Assembly: GCF_910589745.1 (NCBI RefSeq)
Contig: NZ_OU342399.1
Coordinates: 1,787,501-1,851,500, forward strand
Length of the DNA: 64,000 nucleotides
Source of the DNA: Candidatus Arcticimaribacter forsetii
GTDB taxonomy: Bacteria; Bacteroidota; Bacteroidia; Flavobacteriales; Flavobacteriaceae
Direction: 5' to 3'
The notes under the pieces were generated by a model. That model was not told the DNA's origin, made no database searches, and saw only the letters and a program-made list of their open reading frames with translations. Below are positions 48,961 through 59,655 of this stretch, in pieces. The translations under genes and the position numbers were made by a program. Within the stretch, counting starts at the first letter, position 1; each line of letters begins with the position of its first letter.

Positions 48961-51900
48961 CTAATTATCCTTTCTTTTTATATAAACATAACCCCTAGTT
49001 GGAGGTTTTGAATCTCCCCATTCAATCAAGTAAAAGTAAGTTCCGTCAGGTAATTTTGAATTTGAAGAGATTAAACCATTACCCTCTGAAGTTCCAGACC
49101 AATCGTTCTGGTATTGCGAAGTTTTGAATACAACGTTCTGCCAACGATTAAATACAGTTAACACATAGTTGTCATTTGGATCTAAACCTCGAATTTCCCA
49201 GGTGTCATTTATTCCATCACCATCAGGGGAAAAAGCATTTGGAATATTCAACTCTGTTAGTTCAATTCGAGTAGAAGAAACTAACACCTCTTGACAGAAA
49301 TACACAAGATTGTATACCTGAGCTCGATAACTAGAATTAATTATAGATTCTTGAGGCCTATTGATTGTCAGTTGGTTGGTTTGGGTTCCAAAATAGGTAG
49401 AGTCATCAATAATATTTGTCCAATCTGGGAAGGTTTCTGTTCCATTGTTTATTTGCCATTGAAAGGAAGCAAGTCCACCTTCGGTAACTCCCACAGAAAG
49501 AACAATTACCTCTGAAGAATACGAAGTAACAGGATCCAATTCTAATTCAAATTCAAATGTGCCGCTTACTTCTTTATAATCTGGGATTGAATTATTATCA
49601 GCATCTAAAGGGGTTTCATATCCTCCTGAATTTAGAATCCTTCCTGTAGAATCTACTATAAAAATTCCTGTTCCTAGTATACCATCCTGATCTTCATCTT
49701 GATAGGAGGCTTCTAAAACATCAAAACATCCATCTGCATCACTATCCAAATCTAATGTATTCGGAATTCCGTCTAAATCTGTGTCTTCGAATAATTCATC
49801 CGAGTCAAGAATCCCATCATTATCATCATCTAAATCTTCTGAATTTGGAATACCATCTTGATCACAATCTCCAACCCCAGTAACAGAAAGCGTTATACTT
49901 TGGAAAATAAATTCACAAGGCAGGTACGGATCTGTATTATCTATAATTTCAGTAGTATTTAAAACACCATCGCCATCAATATCTAAATCACAAATATCCC
50001 CTATTCCATCTAAATCGAAATCTTCTTGATTTGAATTTACAGTTTGAATACAATTATCTACTGCATCAAAGACTCCATCACCATCAAGATCCGAATCGTT
50101 ATCTTCGTTTATTATTGAAACAATACGGTCCTGTAGACCTAAATACATTGGATCTATATTTGTATTATCAATACTTAGCGTAATTACAGAAACAATATCT
50201 CCATCTAGATTATTATCATCAACTCCAATTACAGTAACTAACTGGGGTATATTCCAGTTTAAAGGGGTAAAAATCAAACTTGAAACTGTTGTAAATAATT
50301 CTGATGAATCTCTAATTTGAACTAGCACAGTCATTGAAGTTGAAATAGAAGTTGCCAATGCAACAGTAAAAGATGTTGTTTCAGAATCTTCAGAAACAGA
50401 TCCAGGTTGAGAAATAATTAATCCTGCAGAATCGTTGTCTAAATTATATACAGTTATGTTTGCTACATCAGAAGCCGTTAAGTTATCATGAATTGGATCA
50501 GCACTTGTAGGATCGCCTGTTACTAAAATTACGGATTGTGTTCCGTCGACTATAAAATCATCGACTCCAGTCAGAGTTATTTGATTGGAAGAAGGATTAT
50601 TCCAATCTGCCCCCGAAATAGTGATACTGGAGTCACTTAATAATATCTCATCCGCATTTACTCCTAATGACAAAGGAATTATCACATCAGCTCCTCCGGA
50701 AGGAAATGCCAATAATTCAAAAAATACGGAAACCGTATCACCGTTTTCACTTGTATTAAAATCATTATTTAACAAACTCAAAACAACACCAGGAGCATCA
50801 TCATCTTGATTTGTTATGGATATATCTAATACATCACTATCTAACAATGCATTAAAATTAGTATCAACAGAACTGACATTGTAGGTTGTTATGGTAACCG
50901 TTTGACTGCCATCAGAAGTAGGTGGTCGATCATTAACCCCATTTATCATTACTATTTGGGGTATGTTCCAATTTACAGCTGTAAATACAATTTGACTTAC
51001 AGCCGGTACTGCTTCATCTGCATTTGAAGTTCCTAGGTCAATAGTAACATTAGAACTTGGTATGGCGTTTAACACAATACTAAATGAAGCTTGATCTCCA
51101 TTCTCTGAAGTCAAATTATCGATTACATTAACGGTAATTCCCGCTACTTCATCATCTAAAGTTGTAACCGTAACACTTTGTGAGGCTAAACTAATAAAAC
51201 TAGAATTTGAGGTTGAATCAATCGAAGCGGTAACCAATGTGTTTTGGGTTCCATCTATAAAAAACTCATCTACTTGACTTAAGGTGATCGTCTGAGAAAC
51301 ATTCCATGTGCCGGGGGTAAATGTAATAAAGCTTGGAGCCACAACACTAACCTCTGTTGTATCTCCTGAAACAATATTTACTCGAACATCTGAAAGAGGC
51401 TGAACCGTTAAGGCAACCTCAAAACTTACCGTTGTGGTTGATGCTTCTGTAAGTACCCCTGAAACTGAAGATAACCTAAAACCTGCAACATCATCATCTA
51501 AAGTTGTTACCCTTATTGTCTGTGAAGCTAATGAAGAAAAAACAGCTGGTGATAAAGAATTAACCGAAACCTCCAAGGTACTTGTAACTGTTCCGTCAAG
51601 GGTAACATCGTCTACAGAATTAACCACTACCGTTTGAGGTACATTCCAATTTGAATTTGTAAAAACCAAGGATTCTGTTGAAGAACTTACAGAAGATTCT
51701 GTTGTATCTAAACTAACGATGTCAAGAATTATATTATCAAAAGGATCTGGCTCCGCATCTAAAACAACTGTAAAACTTACTGTGTCTGTAGATCCTTCTA
51801 ATAAAGAACCTCCATAAAGTGGACTTAATGTAAAACCTGCAACTTCATCATCTAAATTTGGAACCCCTAGAACTTGTGACGACAATCCAGTAAATGCAGA

Positions 51901-54900
51901 ATCGGAAGAAGAATCAATGGAAAAAGTTATTGAAGTAATCACAGTCCCATCAATCAAGAAATCATCTAAACTTGAAAGCGTAATGGTTTGATCTGTATTC
52001 CAATTCAACGAAGTAAAAGTAAGACTTGAAACAGAAGTAGTTATTTCGTCAGTTGGATTTATAACTACATCTATTATTACATCGCTTATTGGAGCACCTT
52101 GCAGAACAACAGAAACTGTTGCGGTCTGTGGACTACCTTCAGAAAGTGTTCCCGAAACAGTACCCATGACAAAGCCTGCAACATCATCATCTGCATGGTC
52201 AACGGTTACAGTTTGAGACGATAATCCAGTAAATTCAGAATTGGATAGCGAACTTACACTGGTAGTAATTGAAACCGTTTGTAAACCATCAACCAAAAAC
52301 TCATCCACTGAAGATAATGAAACTACTTGAGGTGTATTCCAGTTCGAAGACGTAAAGGTTAAACTAGAAACCCCAAGGGTTACCTCTGTTAAATCTTGAC
52401 TTTGGATCTCAATAATTACATCTGACAATGGAGCGGCTTGTAAAACAACAGAAACGGAAGCTGTCTGAGAACTCCCTTCTTGTAAACTACCCGAAACCGA
52501 ACTCAAAGTATATCCCGCTACTTCATCATCTGCAATTTGAATTGCATAGGTTGGAAGTGGTGAGGGATTATAATAACAATCATCTGAAAGGGGATCATTA
52601 ATTCGAATTGTAAAGTTAGATATTTGGGAACCATCAACAATAAAATTATCTACCGTAGTAATAGTACCTGTCTGAGAAACATTCCAATTTGAAGAAGTAA
52701 AGGTCATTGACGAAGTAGAAACAATCATTTGACTGGTATCGGATGAAGCAATGTCGTAGGTAACCGAGCTGATCGGTTCATCATTTAAAACTAAAGAAAA
52801 GGTAGCTACTGTAGAACCTTCAACTAAATTTAAAATTGGAGGGATGAGTGTATAATCTCCATATACTAGATCTACAACTACTTTAAGTCTATTTTCACTT
52901 TCTCTATAAAAAGAAGAAGTCGGATCAGATAAATTGGCTGCCTCTACGTAGTAGGTTGCTCCATCGACCAAAGAGGTAGTTCTATCTAGATGAGTTGTTG
53001 TCCCTGTAGCACTTGAGAACCATACCAAATTATACGAATTACTTGCTATATCAGTTCCAGCATTAATTCCTTCAGGGCGACTTACAGATAGAACTAAATC
53101 ATTTAATGTAGGAGAGCCTGAAGCACAAATTACTTGTGTTGATGTACCAGAGATACTATTGATAGCGGATGGAGTCAAGATTTCATCTGCAATACAAAAC
53201 GAATCATCATCAAATCGAACGATGTGTTCATTAGAACTCCCTCCAGTTGCAGCAGTAAAACCTATATAAGCAATGTTCGAATTTAAAACAGAACCTGTAA
53301 GATCGATCATTTTTGTATCTGTATAAACAGTACCGTCATTATGGGTGAAAATATAACTTAAAATTTGAGTAATAGGATTCCATGAAACAACCATATTGTG
53401 CCAGTTACCATCTTCAAGGTTTATTGTGTTTACTATATCACCGGAGTCAGGTGCAACACCCGTGGCTCCATCTTCTACAAATGCAATGTGATCACTATTA
53501 GGATCTGGGGTTGAATTATAATAAGTATCCATCTCAATGGCATAAGACGGATTTATTCCTTGGTAACCTATTCCCCCACCACTAGATCCTTGAGAAGTAT
53601 TAATGTTTTGAATGACAAAGGCAATTCCGTCAGCTCCACTTCCATCTTTATCACCGAAATTTAAGTCAACATCAATTATAAATTCTACACGTAAATCTAT
53701 CCTATTTTGATACCAAACCATTCCCCTTTTATCGTTTTCCTCTGATGTAAGCGTATAAATAGAGGTTCCTAAAGTATGACTGGCGTCTCTAATGAAAATT
53801 AAGCTAGACTCATCAAAATCTCTACTAAAACAACTCTCAGGATCATCATCTTGGTTTGATGTTTCTACAATAAAATTAGATAAACTGTCAAAATTATCAT
53901 CTGATAATAAATCATTTACAGAGATTACTACGTCGCTGATTATATCTCCATCACGAATTACATCGTCTACTCCACTAACAACAATAATTTGAGGTGTGCT
54001 CCAATTGGATGAAGTAAATGTTAGACTTGTTTGAGAAAGACTAATTTCAGAAGTATCATTAGCCGTAATAGAAAAAACAACATCATAGGAAGGTTTTCGA
54101 TCCAATACAACAGATATGCTAGTTGTTGTTGTACCGGATTCATTAACAAAAATTGAATTTGGACTGACGGAAAAACCAGGGTCTAAAGGGTCAATATAAT
54201 CAACAGTACCATCTGAATCAATATCATTAATATTCAGCTCTACACTATCCAAAAGACCATCATCATCAGAATCTAAATCCAAATAATTTGGAGTACCATC
54301 TGAATCAGTATCTGTTTCTCCTTCTATGGTATCTGAAATTGTATCGCTATCGGAATCTAAATCTAAATAATTTGGTATCGTATCACTATCTTCATCAAAT
54401 GCTGTTTCTGTGATCGTCAAAATACCATCACCATCATCGTCAGAATCGAAAACATTATATACACCGTCGCCATCTGTGTCTTCTGATAATTCATTTGCAT
54501 TAATTATATTATCTCGATCACAATCGGCTGCATCCCATGCTGCATTGGGCGTTAGTGTTTGCGAAGAGATTACTAAAGAGCAGGAGTCTTGGTAATCTGT
54601 ACCATCTAAATTCTCTTGGCCATTCGTAACACCGTCTCCATCACAATCCGAACTAATCCAGAGTGAATAAAGTGAGGGGTCGGTAGGTTCAGATGAGCAA
54701 GGTTCAATTACAGTCAATGTAGCATCATACTCTCCTAAATAACAAACATTATCAAGGTGCGAAATTCTTAAATTATAGACTTTTCCGTCCAATCCTGTTA
54801 CATCCGACAAGCTTAACTCTACTGAATTAACACCACTATAAACCCCTCCATCCACAAGATCAACTCCATCTTCTTCCCATTGATATTGAATACCCGCGAG

Positions 54901-56067
54901 TGAATCTATAAAATCATCAAAATCAGGAGTACCATCGGAATTAAATATAGTTGTAGTTGATGCATTAACAGAAGCAACTGTAAAACTAGTTCCTGTTCCT
55001 TCAAAAACATCCTTACTCAATAACTTAGAATCATCAACAGTAATTCGAGTAACCGACAAATGATTCTTTATGCTTGAGCTTACAGTTAAAGTAGAAGGTA
55101 GGGTTGTGTATTCAGTTCCTGATATCCCTGCTGAAATAACTAATCCGTTAGAGTCTACCCCTCCATTACTCAGGGTAGGGGTTCCCGTTCCAAACATTTC
55201 ACCATCAGAACCATCTGCTGATGTTAACGAATAAGCTTCATTAGTGTCAGAACAACCATCGTTATCAGAATCAAAATCTTCTCCGTCAAAATAGCCATCG
55301 TTATCAGTATCTTTACACATCGAAAATACAAATTGACCCGAGTTTAGACTTTCATTAGTTAGATTTAAATAAAGAACATCAATTTCTGTAATCGGCATAT
55401 TAGCATAAACATCAAACTCAGCAAAATTAGGGCCACCGCTTGAGGTGCCCGATACAGTAAATGAATTTCCATTTACTTGAATATTCGCATATGAAGATGA
55501 CAAAACAATCCATTCAAAATCTGAAGACCCCGATCTTGCTACAAATTGAAATTGATCTGCATTAGTAATATTTGATACCCCTATAGCGCTATTTGCCCCA
55601 AAACGAACTTTCACAGGGGATCCAAACGTAAAAGAATTTTCAAAGGAATGATTGATTTCTGCTGGAGCAGAATCTTCGAATCGGATTAAACTTCCACCAT
55701 TTACTGAGGACACAAAAACATTTCCATCAGTACCCACTAATTGGTTTGGAGCTTCAATTGTAATGGAGGTAGGCAAATCGCTCCCATCTAAAAATTTTGT
55801 GATAACTTGAGAGGAATCACCAGGTCTCAGTTCATTTGGTGATGTTATAGATGAAAAATTTATGTAATTAATTGGACATTCAGTAGAGTCTAAAATTCCA
55901 TTATTATTATCATCAAGATCAATATAATCTAAAACCTCATCACCATCACAATCTCCTACTGGACCCGGACACTGGGCTTTTAATTCATTTACTAATGAAG
56001 AAATAATAATTAAATAAAATAAAAAAAGCTTGGAAAAAGGATTTGATATGTTTGATTTAAAAATCAT
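48961..56067 (-). CDS. giant SprB-like adhesin with T9SS type B sorting domain
   Basis: A 2368-residue surface protein. Order: signal peptide; thrombospondin type 3 calcium repeats (to about 630, DTDGDGV-type); one Calx-beta-like repeat (~635-745); an L-type lectin-like domain (~750-955, GADGIAFVIQNIN, GIGYQGINPSYAIEMDTY); eight more Calx-beta-like repeats (~1070-1990, core SLTFTSSNWNTPQ with DDxxxDG); a second type 3 block (~1990-2120); and the C-terminal gliding-motility sorting domain (IPNAFSPDGDGINDTWEI, ending GYVYIKRKDN). It would be exported by type IX secretion and bind sugar or cells. First gene of the operon. Confidence 0.93.
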   Translation of the reverse strand: MIFKSNISNPFSKLFLFYLIIISSLVNELKAQCPGPVGDCDGDEVLDYIDLDDNNNGILDSTECPINYINFSSITSPNELRPGDSSQVITKFLDGSDLPTSITIEAPNQLVGTDGNVFVSSVNGGSLIRFEDSAPAEINHSFENSFTFGSPVKVRFGANSAIGVSNITNADQFQFVARSGSSDFEWIVLSSSYANIQVNGNSFTVSGTSSGGPNFAEFDVYANMPITEIDVLYLNLTNESLNSGQFVFSMCKDTDNDGYFDGEDFDSDNDGCSDTNEAYSLTSADGSDGEMFGTGTPTLSNGGVDSNGLVISAGISGTEYTTLPSTLTVSSSIKNHLSVTRITVDDSKLLSKDVFEGTGTSFTVASVNASTTTIFNSDGTPDFDDFIDSLAGIQYQWEEDGVDLVDGGVYSGVNSVELSLSDVTGLDGKVYNLRISHLDNVCYLGEYDATLTVIEPCSSEPTDPSLYSLWISSDCDGDGVTNGQENLDGTDYQDSCSLVISSQTLTPNAAWDAADCDRDNIINANELSEDTDGDGVYNVFDSDDDGDGILTITETAFDEDSDTIPNYLDLDSDSDTISDTIEGETDTDSDGTPNYLDLDSDDDGLLDSVELNINDIDSDGTVDYIDPLDPGFSVSPNSIFVNESGTTTTSISVVLDRKPSYDVVFSITANDTSEISLSQTSLTFTSSNWSTPQIIVVSGVDDVIRDGDIISDVVISVNDLLSDDNFDSLSNFIVETSNQDDDPESCFSRDFDESSLIFIRDASHTLGTSIYTLTSEENDKRGMVWYQNRIDLRVEFIIDVDLNFGDKDGSGADGIAFVIQNINTSQGSSGGGIGYQGINPSYAIEMDTYYNSTPDPNSDHIAFVEDGATGVAPDSGDIVNTINLEDGNWHNMVVSWNPITQILSYIFTHNDGTVYTDTKMIDLTGSVLNSNIAYIGFTAATGGSSNEHIVRFDDDSFCIADEILTPSAINSISGTSTQVICASGSPTLNDLVLSVSRPEGINAGTDIASNSYNLVWFSSATGTTTHLDRTTSLVDGATYYVEAANLSDPTSSFYRESENRLKVVVDLVYGDYTLIPPILNLVEGSTVATFSLVLNDEPISSVTYDIASSDTSQMIVSTSSMTFTSSNWNVSQTGTITTVDNFIVDGSQISNFTIRINDPLSDDCYYNPSPLPTYAIQIADDEVAGYTLSSVSGSLQEGSSQTASVSVVLQAAPLSDVIIEIQSQDLTEVTLGVSSLTFTSSNWNTPQVVSLSSVDEFLVDGLQTVSITTSVSSLSNSEFTGLSSQTVTVDHADDDVAGFVMGTVSGTLSEGSPQTATVSVVLQGAPISDVIIDVVINPTDEITTSVSSLTFTSLNWNTDQTITLSSLDDFLIDGTVITSITFSIDSSSDSAFTGLSSQVLGVPNLDDEVAGFTLSPLYGGSLLEGSTDTVSFTVVLDAEPDPFDNIILDIVSLDTTESSVSSSTESLVFTNSNWNVPQTVVVNSVDDVTLDGTVTSTLEVSVNSLSPAVFSSLASQTIRVTTLDDDVAGFRLSSVSGVLTEASTTTVSFEVALTVQPLSDVRVNIVSGDTTEVSVVAPSFITFTPGTWNVSQTITLSQVDEFFIDGTQNTLVTASIDSTSNSSFISLASQSVTVTTLDDEVAGITVNVIDNLTSENGDQASFSIVLNAIPSSNVTIDLGTSNADEAVPAVSQIVFTAVNWNIPQIVMINGVNDRPPTSDGSQTVTITTYNVSSVDTNFNALLDSDVLDISITNQDDDAPGVVLSLLNNDFNTSENGDTVSVFFELLAFPSGGADVIIPLSLGVNADEILLSDSSITISGADWNNPSSNQITLTGVDDFIVDGTQSVILVTGDPTSADPIHDNLTASDVANITVYNLDNDSAGLIISQPGSVSEDSETTSFTVALATSISTSMTVLVQIRDSSELFTTVSSLIFTPLNWNIPQLVTVIGVDDNNLDGDIVSVITLSIDNTNIDPMYLGLQDRIVSIINEDNDSDLDGDGVFDAVDNCIQTVNSNQEDFDLDGIGDICDLDIDGDGVLNTTEIIDNTDPYLPCEFIFQSITLSVTGVGDCDQDGIPNSEDLDDDNDGILDSDELFEDTDLDGIPNTLDLDSDADGCFDVLEASYQDEDQDGILGTGIFIVDSTGRILNSGGYETPLDADNNSIPDYKEVSGTFEFELELDPVTSYSSEVIVLSVGVTEGGLASFQWQINNGTETFPDWTNIIDDSTYFGTQTNQLTINRPQESIINSSYRAQVYNLVYFCQEVLVSSTRIELTELNIPNAFSPDGDGINDTWEIRGLDPNDNYVLTVFNRWQNVVFKTSQYQNDWSGTSEGNGLISSNSKLPDGTYFYLIEWGDSKPPTRGYVYIKRKDN
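50100..54150 (-). repeat. tandem Calx-beta-like coding repeats in the adhesin gene
   Basis: Nine repeats of about 90-95 codons, each with a core near xxTFTSxNWNxPQ followed by VDDxxxDGT and closing with DDD/DDE before the next unit. One lies before and eight after the lectin-like domain. They have diverged, so exact DNA identity between units is low; the region is still repetitive enough for recombination or misassembly. Confidence 0.85.
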
Positions 56068-56367
56068 AAAATTTTAAACACAAGGGTGGAGTTCTGCTTC
56101 ACAAGCTCTGAACATAAATTAGTATTATAGTAAATTTAATTTTTATTATTAATATAGTAAATAAATAAATAAATATTTTAAACCTTTCTTGAAAATAAAT
56201 TTTCATTTTAGAAATACATACGTTTGTAATTTATCTATTTAATCCAACTTAAAAATTAAAAACTCTTATTTTGAAAACGTTTTAGATAATATAACCTCAA
56301 CATAAACTCAATTCGAATAAAATTAAAAACTCTTTAGACTAATTTGCTTATTAATAAATCAATTATT
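56068..56367. other. intergenic region between the adhesin and GH32 operons
   Basis: Very A/T-rich DNA between divergent operons, without a coding frame or RNA. The only marked element is the palindrome at 56274-56283. Confidence 0.6.
56274..56283 (+). promoter_or_regulatory. LacI-type operator upstream of the GH32 gene
   Basis: AAAACGTTTT is a perfect palindrome with the central CG typical of LacI-family repressor sites, 85 bases before the GH32 ATG. A regulator gene is not in the window. Confidence 0.45.
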
Positions 56368-58329
56368 ATGAAATTTAAAAAACATGTTTTTTCATTAAAG
56401 TCATTACTTATGACGATTTTAATGATTGGTTGTTCAAGTAATAATTCTAAAAAACCAGAAGTAATGAGTACCGAAAAATATAGACCTGCATACCACTTTA
56501 CACCAGATGAAAATTGGATGAATGATCCAAATGGAATGGTTTTTTATGAAGGCGAATATCATTTATTTTATCAATTCAACCCGTTTGGAAACACCTGGGG
56601 ACATATGAGTTGGGGACATGCAGTAAGTAAAGATCTAGTGAAATGGGAACACTTACCACTTGCATTAGCTGAAGAAAATGATATCATGATTTTTTCTGGT
56701 TCAGCTGTTGTGGACTGGAATAATAGTTCTGGCTTTGGAATTGATAACAAACCTCCTCTTGTGGCAATTTATACAGGGCATGAAGAAAAAAACAGAAAAC
56801 AATACCAAAGCATTGCTTACAGTAATGATAAAGGGAGAACTTGGACTAAATATGAACAAAATCCAGTATTAGATATTGGAATGAAGGACTTTAGAGACCC
56901 TAAAGTTTTTTGGTATGAGCCAGAAAACAAATGGGTAATGGTAGTCGCTTTGTCTCTAGAACGTAAACTCCACCTATATTCATCTACCAATTTAAAAGAC
57001 TGGGATTTTTTAAGTGAATTTGGTCCTCAAAATGCCGTGGATGGTATTTGGGAATGTCCGGACCTCTTTGAAATGAAAGCGAATGATGGCAAAAATAAAT
57101 GGGTATTAGGAATTAACCTAGGTCGTCACAGTGTTGCTGGTGGATCTGGAGGACAATATCTCGTTGGAACTTTCAATGGAAAAGAATTTATAGCTGACGA
57201 GAGTTCTATTTCTGAAATTGAAAAATACACACCTCCGAGTACATTCATCGCTTCTACTAAAAATTCTAGCAATGAAAAACTTTCCCAAGAAACTGCAAGT
57301 TTATTAAATAGTGATTTTTTTATTTTAGATGATGATAAAAAAAGACACACCTCTAAACCTTTTGAAATCACTGCGGATTACCTCAACTTCTCATTAGCTA
57401 CTCTTGCAAATTCAGAGGAACATATTCCTAATCTTGAACTCTGGATTGACAATGAACTTATCAGAAACAGTGCAAATAACGAACTTAATTTAATCGAATG
57501 GAAAGCATGGAATGTAGAGGATTATATTGGGAAAACTGCACAACTGAAAATTGATAAAACTAAAAATGAAGAAGATATTACAATGATCATTGATCAGTTG
57601 CACCTAAACAATAAAGCTGCATACTCTGAAACTGAAAAGACACAATGGATGGATTATGGAACCGATTTTTATGCAGCAGTAAGCTGGAGCGATATTCCTA
57701 AGGAAGACGGTCGTAGATTATGGATTGGGTGGATGAATAATTGGCATTATGCGAATGAAATTCCTTCTGGAAAATGGAGAAGTAGCATGTCGATCGCTCG
57801 AAGTCTTGAACTCGTTAAAAAAGAAACTGGATATCAATTAGTTCAACACCCTGTTGAAGAAATAAAAGAATACAGAACCGCTGTGTTTGAAACTGATAAA
57901 ACAACAATAAACGATTTTAATAATAAACTAAATGATCTAAATTTATCAGATCAATTTGAAGCAGTTTTTGAAGTTGAACTCCAAGATCTAGAGCAGATTA
58001 AAATGCTTTTTGGAGATTCAAAAAAACCTGCAATCTTATGGGAATATGATTCCAAAACAGAATTAGTAAGCACGGAACGTTTTGCTAATGGAAATGAATA
58101 TTTTCACCCTAAATTCAGCAATCACCAACAATTTAAGGTAGAACCAGAATCAGGGATCTTAACGGTTCGATTATTTGTTGATCGCAACTCCCTTGAAATA
58201 TTTCATCAAAAAGGAAAAGTGGTTAGCACCCAATTAATGTATCCGATAAATGATGATTTTAAATGGGTACTAAAAGCAAATAATTTAGAGGCTGAACTTA
58301 AAAATGTTTCCCTATACAAACACCAATAA
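56368..58329 (+). CDS. GH32 fructan hydrolase (levanase/inulinase type), lipoprotein
   Basis: A 653-residue lipoprotein (MIGC lipobox, cysteine 22). GH32 active-site motifs: nucleophile D53 in NWMNDPNG, transition-state stabiliser in FRDPK, acid/base glutamate in GIWECPDLF. A ~150-residue beta-rich insertion between propeller blades (after PPSTFIASTK, up to WMDYGTDFYAAVSW) is as in other Bacteroidota fructanases. A C-terminal beta-sandwich follows (SLEIFHQKGKVV). It releases fructose from fructans or sucrose. ATG 56368 is chosen; a TTG at 56344 is unnecessary. The MFS transporter gene is 9 bases downstream. Confidence 0.92.
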   Translation: MKFKKHVFSLKSLLMTILMIGCSSNNSKKPEVMSTEKYRPAYHFTPDENWMNDPNGMVFYEGEYHLFYQFNPFGNTWGHMSWGHAVSKDLVKWEHLPLALAEENDIMIFSGSAVVDWNNSSGFGIDNKPPLVAIYTGHEEKNRKQYQSIAYSNDKGRTWTKYEQNPVLDIGMKDFRDPKVFWYEPENKWVMVVALSLERKLHLYSSTNLKDWDFLSEFGPQNAVDGIWECPDLFEMKANDGKNKWVLGINLGRHSVAGGSGGQYLVGTFNGKEFIADESSISEIEKYTPPSTFIASTKNSSNEKLSQETASLLNSDFFILDDDKKRHTSKPFEITADYLNFSLATLANSEEHIPNLELWIDNELIRNSANNELNLIEWKAWNVEDYIGKTAQLKIDKTKNEEDITMIIDQLHLNNKAAYSETEKTQWMDYGTDFYAAVSWSDIPKEDGRRLWIGWMNNWHYANEIPSGKWRSSMSIARSLELVKKETGYQLVQHPVEEIKEYRTAVFETDKTTINDFNNKLNDLNLSDQFEAVFEVELQDLEQIKMLFGDSKKPAILWEYDSKTELVSTERFANGNEYFHPKFSNHQQFKVEPESGILTVRLFVDRNSLEIFHQKGKVVSTQLMYPINDDFKWVLKANNLEAELKNVSLYKHQ

Positions 58330-58338
58330 AAACTCATT

Positions 58339-59655
58339 ATGAATAAAGTTTTTAAAATATCTTTAATTTCTGCTTTAGCTGGTTTTTTGTTCGGATTTGA
58401 CACTGTCGTTATATCTGGAGCAGACCAGCAACTTCAAAGTTTATGGAATACCTCTGACCTTTTTCACGGTACATTTGTAATGTCAATGGCGCTATGGGGA
58501 ACTGTCCTTGGAGCTATATTTGCAAGCTACCCTTGTAACTATTTCGGTAGAAAAAACACCTTAATAGGAATAGGAGTCTTATACTTCATTTCTGCATTAG
58601 GCTCTGGACTTGCTCTAGACCCTTACAGTTTTTCTTTTTTTAGATTCATTGGTGGAATTGGTGTAGGAGCTTCCACAATTGCTGCTCCTACCTATGTATC
58701 TGAAATAGCCCCGGCAGAAAAAAGAGGTCAACTCGTGGCACTCTATCAATTCAATATTGTGTTTGGAATATTAATCGCATTTGTTTCTAATTTCTTGTTT
58801 AAAGATTTTGGAGCACAGCCTTGGCGATGGATGGTTGGAATAGAAGCGCTACCAGCAGCACTATATCTTTTAGGTATTTTCTCTGTCCCTAAAAGTCCAC
58901 GTTGGGTGCTGTTTAAGAAAAAAGATTTAGATCAGGCACAAGCCATATTTAAAGAAATTAATGGATCTGAATTAACCCGTACTGAAATCGAGGAAATTAA
59001 AGCGGAGCAAGAACCTACAAAACAAAAAGCGTTGTTTTCAAAAACATATCGTTTTCCAATACTTTTAGCTTTTTTGATTGCTTTTTTCAATCAACTTTCT
59101 GGTATAAATGCTTTTTTATATTACTCTCCAAGAATATTTGAAGCGGCTGGATTACAAGAAAGTGCAGCTTTGTTAAGTAGTATTGGAATTGGACTTACAA
59201 ATTTAATTTTCACACTACTGGGATTATATTTAATAGATAAAATCGGAAGAAGGTTACTCATGATTATTGGATCTATTGGCTATATCGTTTCATTAACATT
59301 AGTTTCTGTTGCTTTTTTACAAGAATGGCAAGGTATGAGTATTCCTTTTTTCTTGTTCCTGTTTATAGCTTCACATGCTATAGGACAAGGAGCAGTGATT
59401 TGGGTCTTTATTTCTGAAATATTCCCAGATAATCTTAGAGCACAGGGACAATCCTTTGGGTCATCTGTTCATTGGGTTTTAGCTGCACTAATAACTCTAT
59501 TTATGCCAGTTGCATTATCTGCATTTCCAAACCCTGGATATGTTTTCCTTCTATTTTCTGGAATGATGGTTTTCCAGTTGATCTTTGTACTCTATCTAAT
59601 GCCGGAAACAAAAGGGGTTTCCTTAGAACGACTAAGTAAATCTTTAATTAAATAA
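58339..59655 (+). CDS. MFS sugar porter (probable fructose importer)
   Basis: A 438-residue inner-membrane transporter with 12 predicted segments. Sugar-porter signatures: FGFDTVVISGA, the R-x-G-R/K-type loop CNYFGRKNT, APTYVSEIAPAEKRGQ, DKIGRR, and PETKGVSLE at the C-terminus. Placed between a fructan hydrolase and a fructokinase, it most likely imports fructose. Overlaps the kinase gene by 1 base (TAATG). Confidence 0.92.
   Translation: MNKVFKISLISALAGFLFGFDTVVISGADQQLQSLWNTSDLFHGTFVMSMALWGTVLGAIFASYPCNYFGRKNTLIGIGVLYFISALGSGLALDPYSFSFFRFIGGIGVGASTIAAPTYVSEIAPAEKRGQLVALYQFNIVFGILIAFVSNFLFKDFGAQPWRWMVGIEALPAALYLLGIFSVPKSPRWVLFKKKDLDQAQAIFKEINGSELTRTEIEEIKAEQEPTKQKALFSKTYRFPILLAFLIAFFNQLSGINAFLYYSPRIFEAAGLQESAALLSSIGIGLTNLIFTLLGLYLIDKIGRRLLMIIGSIGYIVSLTLVSVAFLQEWQGMSIPFFLFLFIASHAIGQGAVIWVFISEIFPDNLRAQGQSFGSSVHWVLAALITLFMPVALSAFPNPGYVFLLFSGMMVFQLIFVLYLMPETKGVSLERLSKSLIK

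Noticed and set aside
50100-54150. CRISPR-like periodicity
   Set aside because: The period is about 280 bases, units are diverged and in frame within the adhesin; these are protein repeats.
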